Shown: piece by piece, positions 1 through 6,234 of the stretch | How the letters are laid out: each line of letters opens with the position of its first letter | How positions within the stretch are numbered: position 1 is the stretch's first letter | Assembly (NCBI GenBank): GCA_002839125.1 | Contig: PGXI01000057.1 | Coordinates: forward strand, 1-9,138 | Direction: 5' to 3' | Source of the DNA: Tenericutes bacterium HGW-Tenericutes-5 | GTDB lineage: Bacteria > Bacillota_I > Bacilli_A > Izemoplasmatales > Hujiaoplasmataceae | Length of the DNA: 9,138 nt | Notes under the pieces: model-generated | What the model saw: only the letters and a program-made list of their open reading frames with translations | Databases searched by the model: none | Told to the model about the DNA's origin: nothing | Program-made: the position numbers and the translations under genes

Positions 1-84
1 CTCCACCGGCTTGTCGCCGTAGGTGTAGGTGACGCGTTCCACCGACAGCAGCGGGCTGCCTTCCTCCACCGCCAGCAGCTCCGC
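1..84 (-). CDS. Fragment of a GntR-family regulator UTRA domain (foreign, GC-rich)
   Basis: One minus-strand frame is open from 84 to 1 and gives 28 residues beginning AELLAVEEGSPLLSVERV and ending TYGDKPVE. This pattern (small residue, EGSPLL, then SVERVTY, then a G-D-K/R-P-VE turn) is typical of the UTRA effector-binding domain of HutC/FadR-like GntR transcription regulators from GC-rich bacteria. Of the first 80 bases 54 are G or C, whereas the rest of the window is strongly AT-rich, so this stretch does not belong to the same genome. There is no start, stop or DNA-binding domain here. It joins the fhs frame at 65-85 and is most likely a mis-assembled or contaminating read end. The family call is by eye from 28 residues, so it is tentative; the foreign origin is much surer. 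Confidence 0.55.
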
Positions 85-400
85 CTTTAACTCCCATTAC
101 TGGTCCTAAAGATGGTTCTCTCAAAGCGATTATTGTTGAGAAACCAAGTTTAGCAATTGAATCACCAAGTCCGATTGTCGTAGTTGATTTGCCTTCACCA
201 GCTTTAGTTGGTGTTATTGCAGTAACCAATACAATCTTGCCTCTTTGATTGTTTTTATAGCGATTTATCGCGTCAAAACTCACCTTTGCTTTATAATTTC
301 CATACAACTCTAAATCATCTGAGTTCAAACCTACTTTTGCTGCAATTTCATCAATTTTCTTCATACTCGCTTTTTGAGCAATTTCTAAATCTGTTAACAT
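65..400 (-). CDS. fhs: Formate--tetrahydrofolate ligase, N-terminal part (truncated by chimeric junction)
   Basis: Fhs makes 10-formyltetrahydrofolate from formate, THF and ATP in cytosolic one-carbon metabolism. The 112 readable residues match the family's N-terminus: MLTDLEIAQKA, then the ELYGNYKAKV segment (31-40), the ATP-binding P-loop TPTKAGEGKSTT (63-74) and ALREPSLGPVMGVKGGAAGG (92-111). The family is usually about 550-560 residues, so some 80% is missing. After residue 112 the same frame turns into residues unlike Fhs (RQPAAVGGTRH), exactly where the GC-rich sequence begins, so the gene is cut by an artefactual join and not by a natural mutation. The ATG at 398-400 is preceded by AGGAGG five bases upstream. 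It lies 9 bases after the rlmCD-type stop codon and is almost certainly co-transcribed with that gene. Confidence 0.9.
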
Positions 401-405
401 AATTT

Positions 406-412
406 CCTCCTA
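406..412 (-). promoter_or_regulatory. fhs ribosome binding site fused to the upstream stop codon
   Basis: On the minus strand the bases read TAGGAGG, then AAATT, then the fhs ATG. The TAG that ends the methyltransferase supplies the first bases of the fhs Shine-Dalgarno sequence AGGAGG. A ribosome terminating on the methyltransferase therefore sits directly on the fhs initiation signal, a standard arrangement for translational coupling. It also fixes the fhs start at 400. Confidence 0.8.
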
Positions 413-1768
413 TTTTAAGTCTAATATTGTTACGCTTTCAACGCTTGCTGTTTGTGGGAACATATCGATAGGGTTAATTTCCTTAACTCGGTATCTATCA
501 GTTAATTCACTAATATTTTTAGCTAGTGTTGAAGGATTACATGAAATATAAATTATTTGCTTAGGCAATACTTTTAGTACAGCCTCTAAAACAACGTCGC
601 TCATACCTGTTCTCGGTGGATCTAAAACCAATACATCCGGTTTAATTCCTTTATCAATTAATTTTGGCAATGCACTCTCTACATGATCTTGAATAAATTC
701 AACATTACTAATCTTATTGATTTTAGCATTGACTGAAGCATCTTTTATTGAAGCTTCCGAATAATCTATACCATAAACTCTTTTTACATGCTTAGATATC
801 AACAAAGATGTTATTCCTATTCCTGAGTATAGATCAAAACATATTTGATCTTTGCCAAGATTTGCTTTATCTAAAATTAGATCATACATCTTTTTCATTT
901 GGATAGTATTCATTTGGTGAAAAGCATCTGGAGAAATTTCAAAACTATAGTCTCCATACAATTCCTTTATCTTTTCGGTCCCTTCGAGTATTTTTATCGG
1001 ATTAGAAATTATTAAATTCGTCTTCGGATTATCTAAACTGTAACTTACACTCTTGACAGATTTCATATCACTTATCAATTCTTTAGCAATCTTAGAAAGT
1101 ACATCATTATACTTTTTAACTACAAAGGTTACACTAGCATTCTTAGTGCTTTCAAGATATCTAACAACTAAAAAACTAAGTATCCCTTCTTTATTTCTTA
1201 AATCAAAAGCTTTTTGCTTATACTTTCTCATTAGTTTTAAAACTTGTCTATTAATTGCGTTGATTTCTTCATTATGGACAAGACATTCGTCAACATAAAC
1301 AAAGTGATTTGAGTTAGGTTTATAAAAGCCTAGTGCTAAGCCGAAATTCAGATTTCTAAACGGCATCTGAGATTTATTACGATAGTTATACGGATTTTCC
1401 ATACCAATAGTCCTATTTATAACTAATTTATCCGTGTCAACATTTGTATATCTTCTTAAACCTTGTTTAATTATCGATTGCTTTATTTTTAATTGTTCCT
1501 TGTAATCAATATGTTGCATCTGACAGCCACCACAGTTATCATAAAACTTGCATGGAGGAACAACTCTTCGATTAGAAACTCTTTCAATATCAATAATTTT
1601 TCCAATTGCGTAATTATTAAAGCTTTGAACAATTTCCACATTTACTACTTCTTTAATTATTGCACCAGGAACAAAAACAGCAATCTTTTGGTAATAACCA
1701 ATACCTTCACCATTAATTCCTTGTTTTCTAATATCTAAATTTATTTTATCGCCAATATTGAGTTTCAT
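410..1768 (-). CDS. rlmCD: 23S rRNA (uracil-5-)-methyltransferase, RlmD/RlmCD type
   Basis: This SAM-dependent RNA methyltransferase of the TrmA/RumA family makes m5U in 23S rRNA; Gram-positive RlmCD modifies U747 and U1939 (E. coli numbering). Its 452 residues show the full family layout: an N-terminal TRAM RNA-binding domain (about 1-60), four cysteines for a [4Fe-4S] cluster (C73, C79, C82 in CKFYDNCGGC, and C162), the FHQMN segment (283-287), SAM-binding motif DLYSGIG (312-318), LDPPRTGM (382-389), the nucleophile C410 in ISCNPSTLAKN and the general base E444 near the C-terminus. The ATG at 1768 has GAGGTG eight bases upstream and starts in register with TRAM, so the start is secure. It is a housekeeping gene unrelated to the polysaccharide genes and separated from them by a terminator. 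Firmicutes often carry several paralogues of this family, so the exact target uridine is inferred. Confidence 0.92.
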   Translation of the reverse strand: MKLNIGDKINLDIRKQGINGEGIGYYQKIAVFVPGAIIKEVVNVEIVQSFNNYAIGKIIDIERVSNRRVVPPCKFYDNCGGCQMQHIDYKEQLKIKQSIIKQGLRRYTNVDTDKLVINRTIGMENPYNYRNKSQMPFRNLNFGLALGFYKPNSNHFVYVDECLVHNEEINAINRQVLKLMRKYKQKAFDLRNKEGILSFLVVRYLESTKNASVTFVVKKYNDVLSKIAKELISDMKSVKSVSYSLDNPKTNLIISNPIKILEGTEKIKELYGDYSFEISPDAFHQMNTIQMKKMYDLILDKANLGKDQICFDLYSGIGITSLLISKHVKRVYGIDYSEASIKDASVNAKINKISNVEFIQDHVESALPKLIDKGIKPDVLVLDPPRTGMSDVVLEAVLKVLPKQIIYISCNPSTLAKNISELTDRYRVKEINPIDMFPQTASVESVTILDLK

Positions 1769-1788
1769 ATCTTTAACACCTCATTAAC

Positions 1789-1794
1789 ATTATA
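1789..1794 (-). promoter_or_regulatory. Extended -10 promoter for the rlmCD-fhs unit
   Basis: The minus strand carries TGATATAAT, an extended -10 (TGn + TATAAT) just upstream of the methyltransferase. The hexamer 17 bases further upstream (1812-1817, TATAAA) is a poor -35, as extended -10 promoters tolerate. The start point would fall near 1782, leaving a leader of about 14 bases with the GAGGTG ribosome binding site at its very 5' end. Confidence 0.5.
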
Positions 1795-1830
1795 TCAAAT
1801 TAGCTGTGTTTTTTATATATAATAACTTAA

Positions 1831-1857
1831 GAAAAAAACAAGACAAATTGTCTTGTT
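1831..1857 (-). terminator. Rho-independent terminator after the nucleotide-sugar dehydratase
   Basis: A perfect 9-bp stem (1837-1845 with 1849-1857) closes a 3-base loop. On the minus strand it reads AACAAGACA, ATT, TGTCTTGTT and then runs into a U tract (seven T in a row, partly in the stem). The hairpin begins inside the TAA stop codon of the dehydratase. No U tract follows on the plus strand, so it works only for minus-strand transcripts and isolates rlmCD-fhs from the genes upstream. Confidence 0.85.
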
Positions 1858-3721
1858 ATTCCTTTTCGTCAACTGTATACGTTGATACAAATTTCTTTAA
1901 AAGATGCTTAACACCTAAGTTATTTAGTTCTTCATATTGATTCAAAAGTTCATTAGTTTCTTTTTCAATATCTTGAGTGTTATCTATTTGTTCAATATAA
2001 ATCATCTTATTAGCAGTTTTAATGTTATTTTCCTTATCGACCAATAATTCTTCAAATAATTTCTCTCCTGGTCTTAAACCAGTAATTTTTATTGGGATGT
2101 CAATATAAGGTTTTAACCCGGATAACATAATCATTTTCTCAGCTAAATCTATTATTTTCACTGGGTCTCCCATATCCAAAATGAATATTTCTCCTCCAGA
2201 AGCAAACACAGCCGATTGTAGAATTAAACTAACTGCTTCAGGTATGGTCATAAAATATCTAATAATATTGTTATCAGTAACTGTTACAGGACCGCCATTA
2301 GCAATTTGTTTTCTAAAAAGCGGTACTACAGAGCCGTTAGAACCTAAAACATTTCCGAATCTAACTGCAGAGTAATTAGTTTTAGAAATCTTATCGAAAT
2401 GTTGAATCAACATTTCTGCATATCTTTTTGTAGCACCCATTACATTAGTTGGTCTAACTGCTTTATCAGAAGAAACCAATACAAACTTTTTAACTGCATA
2501 TTTATCAGCCAGTTTGCACATATTATAAGTTCCTAATATATTAGTCCTTATTGCCTCTTGTGACGAACTTTCCATCAATGGTACATGTTTATATGCTGCC
2601 GCATGAAAAATGTAATCAGGATGATAATCTGAAACGATGTTTTCCATTCTTTTAATGTTATATACTGAGGCGATTTGAGTAAATAATTCAATTCCTTTAT
2701 CGTTTCGCTTTAAGAAATCAAATTTCAACTCAGTCACTAGTTCATATATGCCATTTTCATAGATATCTACTAACATCATTGAAGATGGATTATATTTAAG
2801 AATTTGTCTAACTAATTCTGATCCAATTGATCCGCCAGCACCAGTAACTAATACTTTTTTTCCGGAAAGAAAATCATTTATACCTTCAGTATCAAGTTCT
2901 ACGATATCACGACTTAATAAATCTTCAACATTTACATCTAATATTTGATCAGGAACATCATCTCGATAATCTCTAAAAGATGGTAGTCTTTTAATCTTAA
3001 CTGGTTTATCAATAAAATAATTAATTATCTCTTGGAATCGCTGTGGTTCAATATTAACAATCGCTACAATAACTTCTTCAACATCCAATCGATCAATAAC
3101 CTTAGCAATTTCTGATATTGGGCCATAAATTTTATAACCAGACATTAGATTTCCGATTTTGTCTTCATCGTCATCGATAAAACCAATTACATTATTATTA
3201 AAATTTGGATTGTTTCTCACTTCATTTAAAACGATTTTTCCGCCTGAACCAGCTCCAATAATCAATGTTCTTCTACCATTGCCATAATCGTTCTTAGAAG
3301 TAAAGATATTCCATAACCTCTTCAAAATCCTTGGAGAAATCAAAAAGACAAGTTCAAGCATAGTAGCGAATAAGAAATGGAACTCGTGAAAAATCTCGAA
3401 ATTTGGTATTGAGAGAGTAAAAATCACAATTAGCAAATTACTAAAACATACGACGATGATAATTTTAATAATTTCATCTAAACCAACATTTACAAGTACT
3501 AAATTGTAAAGTTTAAAAAAGAAGTATAGAAGTAATTTATAAATCACAATCATTGGTAAAAACATGAAAGCTCGCAGATGATCAAACTCAGGAAATTTCA
3601 GAACCCATAAAGCAAATATAGTCAAAAGGTAAGTCAATGTTATACCTATGCCATCAATTATCATAAATATAACGCCGGTTTTATTTAATAATCTTTTTTT
3701 TCTCATTAAACTCTTTGGCAT
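1856..3721 (-). CDS. Membrane-anchored nucleotide-sugar 4,6-dehydratase (CapD/PglF/EpsC family)
   Basis: Members of this family convert UDP-GlcNAc, or a related UDP-sugar, to the 4-keto-6-deoxy form, the first step toward sugars such as bacillosamine or FucNAc used in capsule, EPS or glycoprotein glycans. The 621 residues have the long-form layout: four hydrophobic segments (about 14-40, 50-76, 84-105, 113-130), a first Rossmann domain with GAGSGG (156-161), and the catalytic SDR domain with GAGGSIG (294-300). The active-site stretch VSSDKAVRPTNVMG has D419, K420 and M428, the last in the position where classical SDRs have Tyr; S418 replaces the Thr usual in PglF. The C-terminal GLRPGEKLFEELL (548-560) is also conserved. 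Start: ATG at 3721 with AAAAGGAG seven bases upstream. It is transcribed alone, between two terminators, from its own promoter. Exact sugar specificity cannot be read from sequence; a C6-oxidase-type relative is unlikely. Confidence 0.9.
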   Translation of the reverse strand: MPKSLMRKKRLLNKTGVIFMIIDGIGITLTYLLTIFALWVLKFPEFDHLRAFMFLPMIVIYKLLLYFFFKLYNLVLVNVGLDEIIKIIIVVCFSNLLIVIFTLSIPNFEIFHEFHFLFATMLELVFLISPRILKRLWNIFTSKNDYGNGRRTLIIGAGSGGKIVLNEVRNNPNFNNNVIGFIDDDEDKIGNLMSGYKIYGPISEIAKVIDRLDVEEVIVAIVNIEPQRFQEIINYFIDKPVKIKRLPSFRDYRDDVPDQILDVNVEDLLSRDIVELDTEGINDFLSGKKVLVTGAGGSIGSELVRQILKYNPSSMMLVDIYENGIYELVTELKFDFLKRNDKGIELFTQIASVYNIKRMENIVSDYHPDYIFHAAAYKHVPLMESSSQEAIRTNILGTYNMCKLADKYAVKKFVLVSSDKAVRPTNVMGATKRYAEMLIQHFDKISKTNYSAVRFGNVLGSNGSVVPLFRKQIANGGPVTVTDNNIIRYFMTIPEAVSLILQSAVFASGGEIFILDMGDPVKIIDLAEKMIMLSGLKPYIDIPIKITGLRPGEKLFEELLVDKENNIKTANKMIYIEQIDNTQDIEKETNELLNQYEELNNLGVKHLLKKFVSTYTVDEKE

Positions 3722-3742
3722 AATAAAACTCCTTTTGAAATG

Positions 3743-3778
3743 ATGATAATATCATATCACAACAAAGCAATATTATCA
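3743..3778. repeat. Nested inverted repeats over the dehydratase promoter
   Basis: The 9-mer TGATAATAT occurs on the plus strand at 3744-3752 and, inverted, at 3770-3778, so the copies flank the spacer and touch both the -10 and -35 boxes. A smaller palindrome, ATGATA-A-TATCAT (3743-3755), lies on the -10 and start point. Either could be an operator, but the sequence is very AT-rich and such repeats arise easily by chance. Confidence 0.35.
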
Positions 3779-3779
3779 A
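3751..3779 (-). promoter_or_regulatory. Sigma-A-type promoter of the dehydratase gene
   Basis: On the minus strand, TTGATA (3774-3779) is followed after exactly 17 bases by TATGAT (3751-3756), which is preceded by TGA and so also has an extended -10. The predicted start is near 3744, giving a leader of about 23 bases that contains the AAAAGGAG ribosome binding site. This is the best-matching promoter in the window. Confidence 0.7.
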
Positions 3780-3800
3780 TTACATATACTTGACTTAACA

Positions 3801-3828
3801 ATAAAAAAAGCCAAATTTCTTTGGCTTT
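3801..3828 (-). terminator. Rho-independent terminator after the histidine kinase
   Basis: A perfect 9-bp stem (3807-3815 with 3820-3828) reads AAAGCCAAA, GAAA, TTTGGCTTT on the minus strand, capped by a GAAA (GNRA-type) tetraloop and followed by a T tract at 3803-3806. It starts 4 bases after the kinase stop codon and closes the two-component operon. Confidence 0.9.
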
Positions 3829-3831
3829 GTA

Positions 3832-5391
3832 TTAAAATTCTGATTGTTCAATTTTGAAGAAAAATTCTACTCTTTTATCAAGATTATTCACTCCGTAGTC
3901 ATAACCTAAAGTCTCTAAAATTGTCTTAACAATAGATAATCCCAATCCTTGTCCGCCATATGCTCTTGTTCTAGCCTTATCAACCTTATAGAAACTATCC
4001 CAGATATTGTTTATTTCATTTTCGGGAATATTTTCTCCAGCATTTATCACTGATACAACCACGCTACCATTATCGCTTGATTTCGTTACTATTTCGATAG
4101 TTCTATCATAATCGATATGATTTATGGCGTTGCTGATAAAATTGCTTAGAACTGACTGTAATTGCTCGTAGTCGGAATTTACTTCTTGATCTGTTAAGTT
4201 TAAAACTACTTCAATATTTTTTTCTTTAAAAACTAAAGTAAATAGTTTTGTAGTGTCCTCAATTAAACTTCTTATTGAAAATTTACTATATTTGAATTCC
4301 TTTTTTCCACTTTCAATCTGTGATAAATTCAATAATTCTTTTACTAGATTACTCATCTTATTGGTTTCGTCTAAGATTATTTCCAAGTATTCACTTTTTG
4401 TTTTTTCATCCAAGTCACTTAGTTTCAAAGCCTCGCCATAACCCATAATAAGTGATAATGGGGTTTTTAGCTCATGAGAAGCGTTAGCGACAAACTCTTT
4501 ACGCATTTGATCGATTTTATTTTTATATAAAATCTCTTTTGCCAATTTATCATTACTAAGTTGTAATTCCTTAATCGATATCTCAAGCTGTGTACTCATC
4601 TTATTAATACTATAGCCTAAATCGCCAATTTCATCATCAGTAGTAATTTCTACTTTATGTGAAAAGTCCAACTTAGAAATCTCATCTGCTATCCTGTTGA
4701 TTTCTAATATCGGATTAGTAAAGCGATAACTAAAGAAATACATCATCAATCCAGCCATTATCATGAAAATAAACCCGATTAGAATCGTAAATGAGTTAAA
4801 AATCCTAATACTATCCTGTATAGAACTAAAAGTGATTGTCGATATATAAAACATCTTAATACCAATTTCACTATCGGCCGCAACAAACAAACCAAGCATT
4901 TGATTGTTTTGATGATAATCTACCACCTCGGAATTCAGATCCATTATATAAGCATCATAATTAGGAGAGATATTTACAGCTTTACCAAAATTCAAATCAG
5001 CGTTTCTGTTTTCGCTAATACTATAATCGACTATAACTTTTGATAGTATTTCTGAAGACACAATATATTCATTACCATAAAGTCTATCATATAAACCTGG
5101 TATAAATAGAAATTCATCAACTTGAACATCTTCTGGAACAACCACTTTTTGGATTAGAATCTGGATTGATAAGTTATATCTACTTTCAATCTCTAGCATC
5201 TTATCAGGCAGTTCTTCACTACTAACATCGACAGCTTGAATTTCATCAAAAGCTTGAATCAATGAATTTTCACGATTATTTATATAATAACTTCTAAGAA
5301 AAGTGTTATTTAAGATGATTAAAGCAACGATAAAACCTAAAATTATTCCATATGTTAACAAGAATAATTTAGATCTAATTGTCGATTTCAT
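3832..5391 (-). CDS. Membrane sensor histidine kinase (HAMP-HisKA-HATPase)
   Basis: This is the sensor of a two-component system: it autophosphorylates a His and passes the phosphate to the response regulator encoded just upstream. The 519 residues run: TM1 (about 10-28), an extracytoplasmic domain of roughly 170 residues (30-198) with no motif I recognise, TM2 (199-220), HAMP (about 221-275), HisKA with H306 in FVANASHELKTPLS, and HATPase_c with N421 in the N box, FYK (467-469) and GGQGLGLS (479-486). The D-box Asp is replaced by Asn (N450-A-G452), a variant common in clostridial kinases whose F box also reads FYKVDKARTR, so the enzyme is probably active. Its start overlaps the regulator's end by 17 bases and lacks a clear Shine-Dalgarno sequence, so translation is probably coupled. 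The signal is unknown; envelope or cell-wall state is plausible from the neighbours. Confidence 0.93.
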   Translation of the reverse strand: MKSTIRSKLFLLTYGIILGFIVALIILNNTFLRSYYINNRENSLIQAFDEIQAVDVSSEELPDKMLEIESRYNLSIQILIQKVVVPEDVQVDEFLFIPGLYDRLYGNEYIVSSEILSKVIVDYSISENRNADLNFGKAVNISPNYDAYIMDLNSEVVDYHQNNQMLGLFVAADSEIGIKMFYISTITFSSIQDSIRIFNSFTILIGFIFMIMAGLMMYFFSYRFTNPILEINRIADEISKLDFSHKVEITTDDEIGDLGYSINKMSTQLEISIKELQLSNDKLAKEILYKNKIDQMRKEFVANASHELKTPLSLIMGYGEALKLSDLDEKTKSEYLEIILDETNKMSNLVKELLNLSQIESGKKEFKYSKFSIRSLIEDTTKLFTLVFKEKNIEVVLNLTDQEVNSDYEQLQSVLSNFISNAINHIDYDRTIEIVTKSSDNGSVVVSVINAGENIPENEINNIWDSFYKVDKARTRAYGGQGLGLSIVKTILETLGYDYGVNNLDKRVEFFFKIEQSEF

Positions 5392-6064
5392 TTTCTATAT
5401 CTAAGCGATACCCAACACTTCTTACGGTAGAAATATAATAAGCATATTTACCCAATTTCGCTCTTAATTGTTTAATATGAGTATCGACTGTCCTTAAATC
5501 ACCAAAGTAATCATAATTCCATACTGCATTTAATATTTTATCTCTTGATAAAGCAATGCCTTTATTATCAATAAAATAACGTAGTAGTTCAAACTCTTTA
5601 GGTGTAAGATTTACTAAATCATCAGCTACGAATACTTTTCTCGAAGCCATATCAATCTTAATAACACCGAAATTAATGTCGGTTAAGTCTTTTGTAGTTT
5701 TACTCAAGAGTTTATTTACTCTTGCGACTAAAACGCCTGGTGAAAACGGCTTTGTAACATAATCATCAGCGCCAAGTTTAAAACCTTTCAATTGATCATA
5801 CTCATCGCTTCTAGCCGTAAGCATAACCACAGGTATTGTCATATACTCTCTAATTCGCTCTAGGACAAACCAGCCATCATATTTAGGCATCATAACATCT
5901 AAAATGACTAAGTCAACTTTTTTACCTGTCTCAAACAGAATATCCAAAGCTTCTTCTCCGTCTTCAGCTTCCAAAACCTTATAGCCTTCACGAACTAGAA
6001 AATCCGCAAGCAACTTTCTGATTCTAAATTCATCATCGACAATTAAAACATACGTATTCTTCAT
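5375..6064 (-). CDS. OmpR/PhoB-family DNA-binding response regulator
   Basis: This is the cytoplasmic partner of the adjacent histidine kinase and a transcription factor. The 229 residues contain a receiver domain (1-120) with the acidic pair D10-D11, phosphoacceptor D56 in LVILDVMMP, T83 and K105 in DDYVTKPF, followed by a winged-helix DNA-binding domain (about 128-225) with LTPKEFELL (153-161) and the recognition helix around RTVDTHIKQLRAKLG (191-205). Length and layout are normal. The ATG at 6064 is preceded by TAAGGA with a rather long 12-base spacing; the two ATGs further upstream are out of frame and end at once. It is the first gene of a two-gene operon with the kinase and has an elaborate upstream region (6065-6190) suggesting controlled, possibly autoregulated, expression. 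The regulon is unknown; nearby polysaccharide genes are candidate targets by position only. Confidence 0.95.
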   Translation of the reverse strand: MKNTYVLIVDDEFRIRKLLADFLVREGYKVLEAEDGEEALDILFETGKKVDLVILDVMMPKYDGWFVLERIREYMTIPVVMLTARSDEYDQLKGFKLGADDYVTKPFSPGVLVARVNKLLSKTTKDLTDINFGVIKIDMASRKVFVADDLVNLTPKEFELLRYFIDNKGIALSRDKILNAVWNYDYFGDLRTVDTHIKQLRAKLGKYAYYISTVRSVGYRLDIENEIDN

Positions 6065-6091
6065 AAAAACATCACATCCTTATTAAAATAA

Positions 6092-6135
6092 AATTCAATA
6101 TACCATATAAACAAGGGGGAAAGGTATATTGAATT
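6092..6135. repeat. 13-bp perfect inverted repeat in the response-regulator leader
   Basis: AATTCAATATACC (6092-6104) is repeated exactly inverted at 6123-6135, separated by 18 bases. On the minus strand the loop reads TTTCCCCCTTGTTTATAT, including a run of five C that stands out in this AT-rich DNA. It lies between the upstream -10 candidate and the regulator's ribosome binding site, so it would fold as a hairpin at the 5' end of that transcript or act as a DNA operator. No U tract follows either arm, so it is not a terminator. Confidence 0.75.
6097..6102 (-). promoter_or_regulatory. Downstream promoter candidate (extended -10) for the two-component operon
   Basis: The minus strand reads TGG then TATATT within the second arm of the inverted repeat. 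This would start transcription near 6090 and give a short leader carrying TAAGGA. The hexamer 17 bases upstream (ACCTTT, 6120-6125) does not resemble a -35, so this is a weak candidate and an alternative to the one at 6142-6147. Confidence 0.3.
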
Positions 6136-6141
6136 ATTTAG

Positions 6142-6147
6142 ATTATA
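6142..6147 (-). promoter_or_regulatory. Upstream promoter candidate for the two-component operon
   Basis: The minus strand has a perfect TATAAT with start predicted near 6135, exactly where the 13-bp inverted repeat begins. The -35 position (6165-6170, ACAAAA) matches poorly and is overlapped by an 18-bp palindrome at 6167-6184. A good -10 with a bad -35 beneath a palindrome is what an activator-dependent or repressible promoter looks like. Confidence 0.45.
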
Positions 6148-6166
6148 CCTCAAATTTATGTTGATT

Positions 6167-6184
6167 TTGTGATAAATAACACAA
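6167..6184. promoter_or_regulatory. Rex- or CRP/FNR-like operator candidate
   Basis: The plus strand reads TTGTGATAAATAACACAA, with arms TTGTG and CACAA around 8 bases. It differs at three positions from the Rex redox-repressor consensus of Firmicutes (TTGTGAA-N4-TTCACAA) and at one from the CRP/FNR-type palindrome TGTGA-N6-TCACA. Its centre lies about 40 bases upstream of the predicted start at 6135, and it overlaps the -35 position. No gene for such a regulator is in the window, so the call rests on sequence and position alone. Confidence 0.35.
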
Positions 6185-6192
6185 GATTATTT

Positions 6193-6226
6193 AAAAAGAG
6201 AGTACTACAATTTGTGTAATACTCTC
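6193..6226 (-). terminator. Rho-independent terminator after the tyrosine kinase
   Basis: A 12-bp stem with a single U-G wobble (6198-6209 with 6215-6226) closes a 5-base loop. On the minus strand it starts GAGAGTATTACA and ends TGTAGTACTCTC, followed by TTTTT. It begins 8 bases after the kinase stop codon, is the strongest hairpin in the window, and separates cpsCD from the two-component operon. Confidence 0.93.
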
Positions 6227-6234
6227 GTTTGACT

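Noticed and set aside
1..400. A natural fusion of a GntR-type regulator with Fhs, or horizontal transfer into fhs
   Set aside because: The two proteins are in different frames, the composition jumps abruptly, and the junction coincides with a 21-base string fitting both genes; an assembly artefact explains all of this.
1053..1738. Plus-strand open frames inside the rRNA methyltransferase gene (81 codons each)
   Set aside because: They lie wholly antisense to a gene with complete motifs, have low-complexity composition and no recognisable protein pattern or ribosome binding site.
6092..6135. Bidirectional terminator or mobile-element terminal repeat
   Set aside because: Neither arm is followed by a T tract, and there is no transposase or target duplication nearby.
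6111..6170. Small plus-strand leader ORF after AAGGGGG (TTG start near 6129, about 11 codons)
   Set aside because: No promoter pattern on the plus strand, no conserved gene downstream in that orientation, and the G run is simply the complement of the C-rich loop.
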